Assembly (NCBI RefSeq): GCF_023101665.1
Contig: NZ_CP082161.1
Location: forward strand, 8,250,482 to 8,314,481
Reading direction: 5' to 3'
Source of the DNA: Bradyrhizobium sp. 195
GTDB lineage: Bacteria > Pseudomonadota > Alphaproteobacteria > Rhizobiales > Xanthobacteraceae
Length of the DNA stretch: 64,000 nucleotides
Every line of letters starts with the position of its first letter. Positions within the stretch are counted from its first letter, which is position 1. The notes below the pieces were generated by a model. That model made no database searches. It was not told where the DNA came from and saw only the letters and a program-made list of their open reading frames with translations. A program made the position numbers and the translations under genes. Positions 35,435 to 44,196 of the stretch are shown here, one piece after another.

Positions 35435-36181
35435 GTGCAAAATAGATACGTCGGAGACGTCGGTGATTTTGCCAAGTACGCTCTCTTAAGATTGCTGACG
35501 GGGAGGAATGGCTTATCTCTTGGTGTACTTTGGTATCTATTTGCTGACGAGTCGCATAACTCCGACGGGCGCCACATCAGCTATCTGCAGGATCCAAATT
35601 TCGCGCGGCTCGACCCGTCGCTACATAAGACCTTGGCTGAGTTGGTTGCTGCAGGCCGGCGATCCGTCCGATCGATTGCGCAAGCGGGTATTCTTCCTGA
35701 GCACACAGTGTATTTCGACGCTCCAATTGATCGATTAGGCGGACCAGCTAAGTCGGCTCCGCAACGAGCACGTCAGAGGGCATCTTGGCTCAAGAAAGCG
35801 CATTTGGCGATGCAGGCCTGCGATCTTGTCTTTTTCGATCCTGACAACGGACTAGAGACGGCGTCCGTAGCACGTTATTCCCCCAAGGGTGGCAAGTACG
35901 TCTTCTGGGATGAATTGTCGCTGTTCTGGGATCGCGGTCAATCCCTAGTGATCTATCATCACCTAAATCGCACGGCTTCCGTCGCCAAGCAGACGGAAGC
36001 CCTACAGGAAAAATTTGCTTCCAGGTTCGGCGCGGACGCTTTCGTTCGGCACTTTTTGTTTCGACGGGGCTCTTGTCGTCACTTCTGGCTTGTTTCCCAA
36101 GAACGACACGCGATGCACAGCTTGTCGGTCATTGATCAGATCGGTAAGTCAGCGTGGAGCGAATATCTCACTATAGGATAG
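35435..36181 (+). CDS. Unrecognised protein with GDVGDFAKY and DPDNG motifs
   Basis: A 248-residue protein with no family I can name. The N-terminus QNRYVGDVGDFAKYALLRLL and the strand-ending DLVFFDPDNGLETAS recall RlmJ-like methyltransferases (a FxDxxKH-like start and a DPP-like motif IV), but the match is weak. There are no membrane segments. GTG start at 35435 with AAGGA upstream. It is 12 nt after the deaminase-fold gene and convergent with the PurA paralogue, 3 nt apart. GC is about 50%. Confidence 0.75.
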   Translation: MQNRYVGDVGDFAKYALLRLLTGRNGLSLGVLWYLFADESHNSDGRHISYLQDPNFARLDPSLHKTLAELVAAGRRSVRSIAQAGILPEHTVYFDAPIDRLGGPAKSAPQRARQRASWLKKAHLAMQACDLVFFDPDNGLETASVARYSPKGGKYVFWDELSLFWDRGQSLVIYHHLNRTASVAKQTEALQEKFASRFGADAFVRHFLFRRGSCRHFWLVSQERHAMHSLSVIDQIGKSAWSEYLTIG

Positions 36182-36184
36182 GCT

Positions 36185-37207
36185 TCACCGCGCTATTGCC
36201 TCACGCCGCATCAGGTTGGCTGGACCTGTGCCCACGAGATCGATCTGACGACCGATGCCGTCCTCCGCTTTCTTTAGAAAGGAAAGTGCGCTAGCGCTAA
36301 ACTGATGCTCGCGAACTCCTGGATCGACGTAGTCGAAATGATTGAGCACAATCCGTGTGGGCTTGTTGATAGCCATCGCTCGCTTCACAATCGAAGCGTC
36401 GAAGTGGGCTACTCGTCTTACTTTCTTGGTAGCCGTCGTCAGCTCACGATAACCTTCGGGCAGCCCGGCGCTCTTGGCGACGGCTTCCCAGGTTATTTCG
36501 TTGGGCAATGGGCCTGAGTTTCCAGCCACCCGAATAGGGTAGGAGCGAAGAACGAGCGTGACATCTTTTACGTCAAGCGGGCTCAGGCCAGCCTCGCCGA
36601 CGAATGTGCCCGCAGTCGTATCTCGACTAGTTGCGTGTGGGTAGGAACCACCATGGAGCAGAGAAAGCCCAAATCCTTGGGAGCCTTCGATAACAATCCA
36701 CTGGCCTTGGTCTAACGCTGATCGCATAAACGTCGTCGAATCGCGGACGAACGGACTCAATGCCTCGATTGAACCAGCCAACTTTGTATCTTTGTGCCGC
36801 ATCATGCGGCGCGCCAAAGCTGCGCCCGTCCCCGATCCAGTAGACCCAATTTCACGGATGATACCCGAGGCACGTTCGGCAGAACGATCGTCCTCGGAGA
36901 TGATGCTTGCGAGGGGGTCTACAATGACCTTCTCAGGGCCGAGCCCGAGCGCGTCGACCTCGCGAAGAAAGATCTCAGGGTCGATGATTGCGCCGGCAGG
37001 AAGTACCGCGACAGCGCTTGGTGCCAGCACGGCCGCAGGCAGCTGCCTCAAGGCCCAGTTTCGGCCATCAACTACCGCAGTGTGACCGGAGTTCGTGCCT
37101 CCAACTCGGACGACTGCTGCAGCCTTTTCCTCCCGAGCGATTGCGAGCGCAACCTTACCCTTGCCCTCAGATCCAAACTGGCCGCCTACGACGACGGAGA
37201 TGGGCAT
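36185..37207 (-). CDS. Short archaeal-type PurA paralogue with Ser at the catalytic Asp position (PurZ-like)
   Basis: A 340-residue adenylosuccinate-synthetase-fold protein, much shorter than E. coli PurA (432) and close to archaeal PurA and phage PurZ. The P-loop is VVGGQFGSEGKGK with Ser13 where PurA has the catalytic Asp (QWGDEGKGK). His42 (TNSGHT), GSTGSGTGAA, EGSQGFGLSLLHGGSYPHAT, the substrate loop TTATKKVRRV and LVGTGPANL are kept. In phage PurZ the same Asp-to-Ser change accompanies use of dGMP to make the 2-amino-dAMP precursor. The substrate here is inferred, not shown. ATG 37205-37207 lies inside the end of the upstream fusion gene (22-bp overlap), so the two are translationally coupled. 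Confidence 0.85.
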   Translation of the reverse strand: MPISVVVGGQFGSEGKGKVALAIAREEKAAAVVRVGGTNSGHTAVVDGRNWALRQLPAAVLAPSAVAVLPAGAIIDPEIFLREVDALGLGPEKVIVDPLASIISEDDRSAERASGIIREIGSTGSGTGAALARRMMRHKDTKLAGSIEALSPFVRDSTTFMRSALDQGQWIVIEGSQGFGLSLLHGGSYPHATSRDTTAGTFVGEAGLSPLDVKDVTLVLRSYPIRVAGNSGPLPNEITWEAVAKSAGLPEGYRELTTATKKVRRVAHFDASIVKRAMAINKPTRIVLNHFDYVDPGVREHQFSASALSFLKKAEDGIGRQIDLVGTGPANLMRREAIAR

Positions 37208-39186
37208 GGAAGCTCCTGATCGCAATGCTCACTCACAACGCGTACCACCTCACGCTCCAGCGCTTCTAGGGTCCCGACGTTGTCGATACGCGCCGCCGCA
37301 AGCCCGGAAAGCCGATCGATTTCAGCCTCGACTGGTTGTCGTTCGGCCTCTCCGAACGGTAGCTCGCCGCGCGCGCTGATCTCATAACGGCTCTCACGAA
37401 TCGAGGCCGGAGTGTCGAGATGCAGGTGAACGAAACGAGAGCCAAATCGTTCGGCAAAGAATGCGTGATCCTCAGGGAACCGGAGGCCATCTACGACGAT
37501 GAGGGACTGATCCGACACACGATCAAGAACCCGCTCGCACAGCCAACCTTGACCCTTACCCCTGTGGACCTCTTCGCCGATTCGCTGGCGGTTCACACGG
37601 TTCGGAGCCTCTCCCAGCGCTCGAATCTCGTCGTCGATCACCAAGCTAAACCGGGTATAGGCAAAGCCGCGGCGCTCCAGCATTCGGGCAGCCGTCGTCT
37701 TCCCGGCACAAATCCGACCACTGATGCCGACCACCAGACCGGACGATCCGCTGGATTTCAGATCCGGAATGATCAACGCTCCTTCTGTGGGCCCCCGCAA
37801 CGCCTCAAACTGGCCCGAAAGAAAGAATGATCCTACTACGGCTGAGGTAATGGCGTCGAGTTCATCGTGGGTTACGGTTTCCGTTTCGAACGGGCCGGCG
37901 ATGCCAAATTCTGCAAGACCTTGCTTCAAGTACTTCTCGCCTGCCCCCTTTCGAGGGATGCCCATGATGTCCTGGGCCGCTCCCGGGTAGCTCTCGATCA
38001 CCGGAATCCCGTGTTTGCGGATAATTTCCGCCAGCCTCATGCCTCGCTCGGTTAGCCTCTGCATGCTCGGCAAGAGCGCGGGATAGACGTTGATACCTCG
38101 GCGCTTCAATTCGCGCTCACATCGCCTCATGATCCCGAACTCAGCGCGCCCGGGGTCGTCGTCGCCGACGCTGATGCGTCCCTCGGGCAAGGATAGCGGC
38201 GAATCGATCGAGACCAGAGCCGGCCGTTCCGCCAAAATCCGGCTGACCATCTCGGCATCTGAATTGATGGTAGACGTGACAGCGACATTTCCGTCCAAGA
38301 CACAAAAGCCCGAAGGACGCTTCTCCGCCCCGGTCAGATCAATTCCGACGATCTTAGCCTTCTCAGCAGCCGTGACCTTGAAGAGAGATTCAAAGGTCCG
38401 CGCCTTCCTTTGCACGCTTGGCTTACCTGCGAATCCGCGCGGCAAGTCACTCTCTAGAGCGGGCCTTGCCCAGTCTTCAAATCTCGGACCTTGAAGCCAC
38501 AAGTCCTGTTGCACACTGAGGCGATCAACGACCCGATCGAGGATCATGCACATCGCAAGGACGTCGCGTCGGTTGTAGTCAACCAATCGATGAAGGGACT
38601 CATGGTCACCGCGCACAAATTCGTGCCAGAGCAAGACGGCAGCAGCGCCATCGAGGCCTTCTACGCCTTCACGGGTGGCAAGACCGAGCTCAGCCTCAAT
38701 CGACTTTTGCCCGCCCGACAGTCCGGCCCTCTTTGACAAGTACCGGAGATCGATATGAATCTGCGGAAGGGGGATCTCGCCAAAGGTCTTCTTAAGAAAT
38801 TTTAGATCGAAGAGCGTTCCATTGAACGTGACTAGCGTACCCGCCTCCGAGAGGTCGGCTAAGAGGTCAGATGGATCCTGGCCTGCGACATAGACGCGAT
38901 AGACGCCGTCGCGAGCCCAGCCGACCAAGGTTATCTCATCGTAGAACCAACTCAGACCGGTCGTCTCAACGTCCAGGAACAGAACCCGGCTAGCGTTCTC
39001 CAGACCTAAGGCCTCCCGGGCAGCCAACGCCGCAGACGCCTTCGCAGCCTTAGCCGGCCGACCTTTCCGACCTTGGCGCTCGAATATTTCTGCGGGCGAC
39101 ACATCAGGAAAAAGCACAGCTTGCTCCGCCGATGGACGCGAGTTTGATCGCTCCTCGTATGCGCGATTGGGCACGTCCGGAAACAT
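37186..39186 (-). CDS. Three-domain fusion: DEDD exonuclease, DUF429, P-loop nucleotide kinase
   Basis: A 666-residue protein. Domain 1 (about 60-225) is a DEDDy 3'-5' exonuclease of the YprB type: LFLDVETTGL (Asp72, Glu74), TFNGTLFDLKF (Asp127), LVDYNRRDV (Tyr204, Asp208). Domain 2 (about 275-465) resembles DUF429, an RNase H-like fold: VGIDLTGAEKRPSGF (Asp283), LVSIDSPLSLPEG (Asp328), PVIESYPGAAQ (Glu398), THDELDAI. Domain 3 (about 484-655) is a P-loop dNMP-kinase/CoaE-like domain: VVGISGRICAGKTTAARML (Lys496), LIVVDGLRFPEDHAFF. ATG 39184-39186; no good ribosome-binding site is seen. It is the first gene of a two-gene operon with the PurA paralogue. Confidence 0.82.
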   Translation of the reverse strand: MFPDVPNRAYEERSNSRPSAEQAVLFPDVSPAEIFERQGRKGRPAKAAKASAALAAREALGLENASRVLFLDVETTGLSWFYDEITLVGWARDGVYRVYVAGQDPSDLLADLSEAGTLVTFNGTLFDLKFLKKTFGEIPLPQIHIDLRYLSKRAGLSGGQKSIEAELGLATREGVEGLDGAAAVLLWHEFVRGDHESLHRLVDYNRRDVLAMCMILDRVVDRLSVQQDLWLQGPRFEDWARPALESDLPRGFAGKPSVQRKARTFESLFKVTAAEKAKIVGIDLTGAEKRPSGFCVLDGNVAVTSTINSDAEMVSRILAERPALVSIDSPLSLPEGRISVGDDDPGRAEFGIMRRCERELKRRGINVYPALLPSMQRLTERGMRLAEIIRKHGIPVIESYPGAAQDIMGIPRKGAGEKYLKQGLAEFGIAGPFETETVTHDELDAITSAVVGSFFLSGQFEALRGPTEGALIIPDLKSSGSSGLVVGISGRICAGKTTAARMLERRGFAYTRFSLVIDDEIRALGEAPNRVNRQRIGEEVHRGKGQGWLCERVLDRVSDQSLIVVDGLRFPEDHAFFAERFGSRFVHLHLDTPASIRESRYEISARGELPFGEAERQPVEAEIDRLSGLAAARIDNVGTLEALEREVVRVVSEHCDQELPCPSPSS

Positions 39187-39217
39187 CGTGAAGTGTTTGC
39201 ACAGCCTCTCAGAAGGG

Positions 39218-39245
39218 TCAATATTTTGAGAGTCGTATCGACTCT
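39218..39245. promoter_or_regulatory. Palindromes between the fusion gene and the RHH gene
   Basis: Two adjacent inverted repeats: TCAA-TATT-TTGA at 39218-39229 and AGAGTCG-TAT-CGACTCT at 39229-39245 (seven perfect pairs). They fill the 73-bp space between divergent starts, ending just before the ribosome-binding site GGAGAC of the ribbon-helix-helix gene. This is a good place for autoregulation. Confidence 0.6.
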
Positions 39246-39259
39246 GGAGACACAGAAAA

Positions 39260-39499
39260 ATGCGCCCCCAGGTGGCCGTCTATCTGCACCGCGATACCAA
39301 GAAGTGGCTGGCAGCGTACGCCAAGCGCCTCGACATGACCCAATCGGAGGTTGCAAGAATGCTAATCGAACGCGAGCAGCAAATAGGTTGGCTGAAATGG
39401 GCGCTGTCCGCGCCAGACCCCGCTCAGGGGAATCATCCGCAATTGAAGCGACCTCGGAACCGATTGCCGCCGCGTTTGCGTAAGCCGCCCCCGGGATAG
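39260..39499 (+). CDS. Ribbon-helix-helix DNA-binding protein (putative)
   Basis: A 79-residue protein. RPQVAVYLHRDTKKWLAAYAKRLDMTQSEVARMLIEREQQIG fits a ribbon-helix-helix domain (strand, then two helices); the C-terminus is basic and Pro-rich (KRPRNRLPPRLRKPPPG). ATG 39260 with GGAG eight bases upstream. It is divergent from the exonuclease-kinase fusion, with palindromes in the shared space, so it may regulate that operon. This is the right edge of the island. Confidence 0.65.
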   Translation: MRPQVAVYLHRDTKKWLAAYAKRLDMTQSEVARMLIEREQQIGWLKWALSAPDPAQGNHPQLKRPRNRLPPRLRKPPPG

Positions 39500-39641
39500 T
39501 GCGCTACCCCAGCGTCCAAACTTTGGGCAGCTTGGCGAGGACGGATGCCCTTGTGGGCTGCTCTACGAAAGAAAGGGATTGCCATTCCGCACCACCGGCG
39601 CAGAAATATCGACCACAAGAAACGATAATCGGGAGGTCGTC

Positions 39642-40046
39642 ATGCGTTTGGAAGGCGGATGCTATTGCGGCGAAGTGCATTACAAAGCCGAAGGTGACCC
39701 GATGATGCAGGCCCAGTGTCATTGCCGCGAGTGCCAGTACATTACGGGCGGCGCGCCCAACACCTTCATCGCGATGCCGGCGGCCGGCTTCAGCTACACC
39801 AAGGGTCAGCCCAAGCAGTTCGCGCGCAAGGACCTCGAACGCGCCGTCACGCGCGAATTCTGCGCCGAGTGCGGCACCCATCTGGTGACCAGGGCCCCGG
39901 GTCTGCCGGCGGCGATCCTGAAAGTCGGCACGCTGGATGAGCCAAAACAGTTCCATCCGCAGATGGCGATCTACACCTGCGACATCCAGGAATTTCACAC
40001 GATCCCGGCGGGCATGAAGACGTTCGCGAAGCTGCCGGGGCGCTGA
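39642..40046 (+). CDS. GFA (glutathione-dependent formaldehyde-activating-like) family protein
   Basis: A 134-residue protein with the CENP-V/GFA zinc fold: GGCYCGEVHYKAEG, QAQCHCRECQYITGGAPNTF, REFCAECGTHLVTRAPGL. The Cys cluster for two zincs is complete. Characterised GFA was reported to speed S-hydroxymethylglutathione formation, though this is debated; most members have no known substrate. ATG 39642 with GGGAGG upstream. Composition is back to core-like GC. Confidence 0.9.
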   Translation: MRLEGGCYCGEVHYKAEGDPMMQAQCHCRECQYITGGAPNTFIAMPAAGFSYTKGQPKQFARKDLERAVTREFCAECGTHLVTRAPGLPAAILKVGTLDEPKQFHPQMAIYTCDIQEFHTIPAGMKTFAKLPGR

Positions 40047-40074
40047 GGCCGATCGCCGCCAGCAGGACCATGCG

Positions 40075-40213
40075 CTCCCTCTCCCGCTTGCGGGGGAGGG
40101 CCGGGGTGGGGATGCCTCCGCAGTGGGTCCCCAAAAAGAGCCCTCACCCGGCGCGCGGAACGATGCTTCGCATCGCCCGGGGCGCGCCGACCTCTCCCGC
40201 AAGCGGGAGAGGT
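40075..40213. repeat. Palindromic repeat, family D (CTCCCTCTCCCGCTTGCGGG type)
   Basis: CTCCCTCTCCCGCTTGCGGG on the left and CTCTCCCGCAAGCGGGAGAG on the right pair. The middle contains AAAGAGCCCTCACCCGGCG and a smaller hairpin GATGCTTCGCATC. It lies in the 355-bp space between the GFA gene and the aminotransferase; the rest of that space holds the CtrA box. Confidence 0.85.
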
Positions 40214-40303
40214 GGCCCCGGCATCGCCACCCCCGCTCGGGACGGGCCGGACCCTCCGATCTGGGTCACGGAATTGACTCTTGATGGCGCGGAAAGCCGA
40301 TGG

Positions 40304-40319
40304 TTAATCGCGTCTTAAC
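40304..40319 (+). promoter_or_regulatory. CtrA-binding box, TTAA-N7-TTAAC
   Basis: TTAATCGCGTCTTAAC matches the full CtrA consensus TTAA-N7-TTAAC exactly. It lies about 85 bp before the aminotransferase start at the head of the aminotransferase-ftsK-lolA-xth run. This fits cell-cycle control of ftsK by the master regulator CtrA, as known in Caulobacter-type bacteria. Confidence 0.75.
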
Positions 40320-40401
40320 CTCGCCCTATCTATGGTGAAGTGAACCGCTTCCCGCCGGTGCCTTGGGGCAACCGGCAGTTCCAAGAGTGCTGGCGCCCAG
40401 A

Positions 40402-41616
40402 ATGGCTATGACCGCTTCATCCCGCGCGCCGCAGGCCGGTGGAAGCTCCGATACCGAACGCTCGCCCTTCGTCCGGCTGAACGAGCTGCTGGCGCCGCAT
40501 CAGCCCGGCAAGCCCTTGATTTCGCTCGCAGTCGGCGAACCGCAGCATCCCGTGCCTGATTTCGTCGGCCCGGTGCTGGCCAAGCACATCGCCGATTTCG
40601 GCCGCTACCCGATGAACCAGGGGACCGACCCGTTCCGTCAGGCAGCAAGCACCTGGCTGTCGTCGCGATTCAAGCTGCCGCGGCCGCTCGACCCCAAAAG
40701 CGAGATCCTCGTCCTCAATGGTAGTCGCGAGGGGCTGTTCCTCGCCGCGATCGCAGCAAAGCGTTACGTCGGCCCGCGTCCCGGCAAGCCCGCTATCCTG
40801 ATGCCGAACCCGTTCTATCCGGTCTATGGCGCCGGCGCCTTAGCTGCGGCCTGCGAGCCGGTCCATCTGCCGACCACTGTCGAAAACGGCTTCCTGCCCG
40901 ATCTCGACGCCATCGACGAAGCGACGCTGGCGCGCACTGTGGCGTTCTATCTGGCCTCGCCCGCCAATCCGCAGGGCTCGGTCGCCTCGCGCGATTATTT
41001 CACGCGCCTGAAGGGCCTCGCCGATCGCTACGGCTTCATGATCCTCAGCGACGAGTGTTATTCGGAGATCTACACGCGCGAAGCACCGGGCAGCGCGCTC
41101 GAATGCGCGGGTGCGGATTTCACCCGCGTGGCCGCGTTCCAGTCGCTGTCGAAGCGCTCGAACCTGCCGGGCCTGCGCGTCGGCTTCGCCGCCGGCGACA
41201 AGACGTTCATCGGGATGTTCCTGGAGCTGCGCAACATCGCAGCGCCGCAGGTGCCGGTGCCGCTCCAGCACGTCGCGACCTTTGCCTATGGCGACGAAGC
41301 GCACGTCGAGGAGAACCGCAGGCTCTACCGGATCAAGTTCGATCTCGCCGACCAGATCATCGGCAATCGCTACGGCTATCGCCGGCCCGACGCCGGCTTC
41401 TGCGTCTGGCTCAACACGTCCGCGATCGGCGACGATGTGTCGGTGTGTTTGAAACTCTTCACGGAAGCCGGCGTGCGCGTGGTGCCCGGCAGCTTTTTGG
41501 CGCGGCAGCAACCTGACGGATTCAATCCCGGCGCGGGCTACATTCGCCTCGCGCTGGTGCAGGATGGCGAGACCACGGCGCAGGCGCTGCACCGCCTGGT
41601 CGAGACTCTGGGTTAG
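40402..41616 (+). CDS. Class I/II PLP aminotransferase, DapC-like
   Basis: A 404-residue fold-type I aminotransferase. PLISLAVGEPQHPVPDFV, VLNGSREGLFLAA, YLASPANPQGSVA (NPQG motif), MILSDECYSEIY (Asp for PLP N1), and FQSLSKRSNLPGLRVGF with the Schiff-base Lys are present. The SLSKRSNLPGLR motif resembles N-succinyl-diaminopimelate aminotransferase DapC, which would put it in lysine and peptidoglycan precursor synthesis; specificity is not proven. ATG 40402 or 40408; the frame is open from 40363. ftsK begins 9 nt after its stop, so they share an operon. Confidence 0.88.
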   Translation: MAMTASSRAPQAGGSSDTERSPFVRLNELLAPHQPGKPLISLAVGEPQHPVPDFVGPVLAKHIADFGRYPMNQGTDPFRQAASTWLSSRFKLPRPLDPKSEILVLNGSREGLFLAAIAAKRYVGPRPGKPAILMPNPFYPVYGAGALAAACEPVHLPTTVENGFLPDLDAIDEATLARTVAFYLASPANPQGSVASRDYFTRLKGLADRYGFMILSDECYSEIYTREAPGSALECAGADFTRVAAFQSLSKRSNLPGLRVGFAAGDKTFIGMFLELRNIAAPQVPVPLQHVATFAYGDEAHVEENRRLYRIKFDLADQIIGNRYGYRRPDAGFCVWLNTSAIGDDVSVCLKLFTEAGVRVVPGSFLARQQPDGFNPGAGYIRLALVQDGETTAQALHRLVETLG

Positions 41617-41625
41617 GCGGGGCCC

Positions 41626-44103
41626 ATGAGCATGTCGGCAATCGAACGTGTCATTCCACTGGTCGGCCATCTGCCGCCCTCGATCCGCGAGGGCCTGGCG
41701 CGGCGCATGCGCGAGCTCACCGGCCTCGGCCTGATCACGCTGGCCGGCGTCGCCTCAGCCGCACTGATGACCTGGTCGGTGCAGGACCCCAGCCTCAGCC
41801 ACGCCACCTCGCGGCCGATCCGCAACATCCTCGGCTATGCCGGTGCGATCGGCGCGGATCTCGCGATGCAGATTCTCGGGCTCGGCGCGATCATGCTGGT
41901 CCTGACCGTCGCGGTCTGGGGCTGGCGCATGATGACGCATCGCCCGTTCGACCGCGAAGCGCTGCGGCTGGGCTCCTGGATCCTCTGCACGGTTATTGCG
42001 GCGGGCTTCGTCAGCTGCTGGCCGCATGGCGGCGCATGGCCTCTGCCGACCGGCCTCGGCGGCGTGGTCGGCGACGCCCTGGTGCGCGCGCCCGCGGTGA
42101 TTTTCGGACCGGCCGGGACCATCTATCGCATCGTGCTGGGCACGATCCTGTTCGCCGCGCTGGCCGCGACCTTCCTGATCGCCTGCGGTCTTGGTGCCCG
42201 TGAGCATGACGACGAGCTCGCGGAGATCGAGGATGACGACAAGCCGCTCGACGAAGACGAAGGGAGCGATCGCGGTTCGGTGTCGCTGGGCTGGCTGTTC
42301 CATGCGCTGATGAGCACCAAGGCGCGTCTGATCTGGCTCTTCAGTGCCGCCTATCGCTCGCTGGTCTCGAGCGGACCGAAGACCAAGGCCGTGGCATTCA
42401 GCCGCCAGGAGCCGAATCTCGGCGGCGGCCGCGCTGCGCCCTCGATCTCGCCGCAGCCCGAAGACGAGGAGGAAGAGGACCAGCACGAAGAAGAGGAAGA
42501 CGAGGAGGAAGAGGAAGAGGAGCCCGCTGCGCGCGCCCCGCGCAAGAAGGCTGCCCCGAAGACCCCTGCCAAGAAATCCTCCGACAAGTTCGACCTTCCG
42601 TCGGTCTCCATGCTGGCCGCGCCGAAGGCCGGCGATCGCCAGCCGCTCAGCAAGGCCGAGCTCGAGACCAATTCGCGCTCGCTCGAAGGCGTGCTGCAGG
42701 ATTTCGGTGTGCGCGGCGAGATCGTGAAGGCCAACCCGGGTCCCGTCGTCACGCTGTACGAGCTGGAGCCGGCGCCCGGCATCAAGTCGTCGCGCGTGAT
42801 CGGACTTGCCGACGATATCGCCCGCTCGATGAGCGCGCTGTCCGCACGCGTCGCCGTCGTGCCCGGCCGCAACGCCATCGGCATCGAGCTGCCGAACGCG
42901 CATCGCGAAAAGGTCTATCTGCGCGAATTGCTGATTGCGAAAGAGGCGACCGACACGGTGGCAAAACTGCCGCTTTGCCTCGGCAAGACCATCGGCGGCG
43001 ACCCTGTTATCATCGACCTCGCGCGCACGCCGCACATGCTGATCGCCGGCACCACCGGCTCCGGCAAATCGGTCGCCATCAACACCATGATTCTCAGCCT
43101 GGTCTACCGGCTGCGTCCGGACCAGTGCCGCCTGATCATGGTCGATCCGAAGATGCTCGAACTCTCCGTCTATGACGGCATCCCCCATCTGCTCACGCCC
43201 GTCGTGACCGACCCGAAGAAGGCGGTGGTCGCGCTGAAATGGGCCGTGCGTGAGATGGAAGAGCGCTACAAGAACATGGCCAAGCTCGGTGTGCGCAACA
43301 TCGACGGCTACAACACGCGCCTGCTCGAATTGAAGGCCAAGGGCGAAGAGCCGACGCGCACGGTGCATACCGGCTTCGACAAGGAGACCGGCAAGGCGAT
43401 CTACGAGGAAGAGAAACTCTCGCTGGACCCGCTGCCCTACATCGTCATCATCGTCGACGAAATGGCCGACCTGATGATGGTCGCCGGCAAGGACATCGAA
43501 GGCGCTGTGCAGCGTCTGGCGCAGATGGCGCGCGCCGCCGGCCTGCACGTGATCCTCGCGACGCAGCGTCCGTCGGTCGACGTCATCACCGGCACCATCA
43601 AGGCGAACTTCCCGACCCGCATCGCCTTCCAGGTGACGTCCAAGATCGACAGCCGTACCATTTTGGGCGAGATGGGCGCCGAGCAGCTGCTCGGCCAGGG
43701 CGACATGCTCTACATGGCCGGCGGCGGCCGCATCAGCCGCGTGCACGGACCTTTTGCATCCGACGAGGAAGTCGAGAAGGTGGTGCGTCACCTCAAGACG
43801 CAGGGACAACCGGAATATCTCGAAGCGGTTACCGCCGAGGAGCCGACCGAGGACGAGGACGGCGCGGTGTTCGACGCGACCGGCATGGGCGGGGATGGCG
43901 GCGGCGATCTGTTCCAGCAAGCCGTTGCGATCGTCAAACGCGACCGCAAGGCATCGACCAGCTACATCCAGCGCCGCCTGCAGATCGGCTACAACCGCGC
44001 CGCATCGCTGATGGAGCGCATGGAACTGGAAGGCATCGTCGGGCCCGCCAACCATGCCGGCAAGCGCGAGATTCTGGTCGAGGAAGAAGACAGCCATATG
44101 TGA
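41626..44103 (+). CDS. ftsK: DNA translocase FtsK
   Basis: An 825-residue protein: four N-terminal membrane helices (about residues 30-190), a linker, then the RecA-like motor. The linker holds a strongly acidic stretch (about 284-305, [20 protein letters not shown]) and then a Lys/Ala stretch. The motor has [18 protein letters not shown] (beta domain), the Walker [10 protein letters not shown], the Walker [13 protein letters not shown] and [20 protein letters not shown]; the C-terminal gamma winged helix is [22 protein letters not shown]. It pumps DNA at the septum and acts in chromosome dimer resolution. ATG 41626. Confidence 0.97.
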   Translation: MSMSAIERVIPLVGHLPPSIREGLARRMRELTGLGLITLAGVASAALMTWSVQDPSLSHATSRPIRNILGYAGAIGADLAMQILGLGAIMLVLTVAVWGWRMMTHRPFDREALRLGSWILCTVIAAGFVSCWPHGGAWPLPTGLGGVVGDALVRAPAVIFGPAGTIYRIVLGTILFAALAATFLIACGLGAREHDDELAEIEDDDKPLDEDEGSDRGSVSLGWLFHALMSTKARLIWLFSAAYRSLVSSGPKTKAVAFSRQEPNLGGGRAAPSISPQPEDEEEEDQHEEEEDEEEEEEEPAARAPRKKAAPKTPAKKSSDKFDLPSVSMLAAPKAGDRQPLSKAELETNSRSLEGVLQDFGVRGEIVKANPGPVVTLYELEPAPGIKSSRVIGLADDIARSMSALSARVAVVPGRNAIGIELPNAHREKVYLRELLIAKEATDTVAKLPLCLGKTIGGDPVIIDLARTPHMLIAGTTGSGKSVAINTMILSLVYRLRPDQCRLIMVDPKMLELSVYDGIPHLLTPVVTDPKKAVVALKWAVREMEERYKNMAKLGVRNIDGYNTRLLELKAKGEEPTRTVHTGFDKETGKAIYEEEKLSLDPLPYIVIIVDEMADLMMVAGKDIEGAVQRLAQMARAAGLHVILATQRPSVDVITGTIKANFPTRIAFQVTSKIDSRTILGEMGAEQLLGQGDMLYMAGGGRISRVHGPFASDEEVEKVVRHLKTQGQPEYLEAVTAEEPTEDEDGAVFDATGMGGDGGGDLFQQAVAIVKRDRKASTSYIQRRLQIGYNRAASLMERMELEGIVGPANHAGKREILVEEEDSHM

Positions 44104-44196
44104 GGCAGCCGCCTCAACACATCATTTCACGCGAAATCGTTATCTGCTTTTGCCCGAAATCACGCTAAAAGACGCCCAGCCATACAGGACGACGCG

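Noticed and set aside
41755-44097. A 780-codon open frame antisense to ftsK
   Set aside because: The same effect; ftsK has all its motifs on the plus strand.
44125-44145. ATTTCACGCGAAAT before lolA as a parS site
   Set aside because: The core differs from CACGTG and the arms are short; it is far from the cluster.
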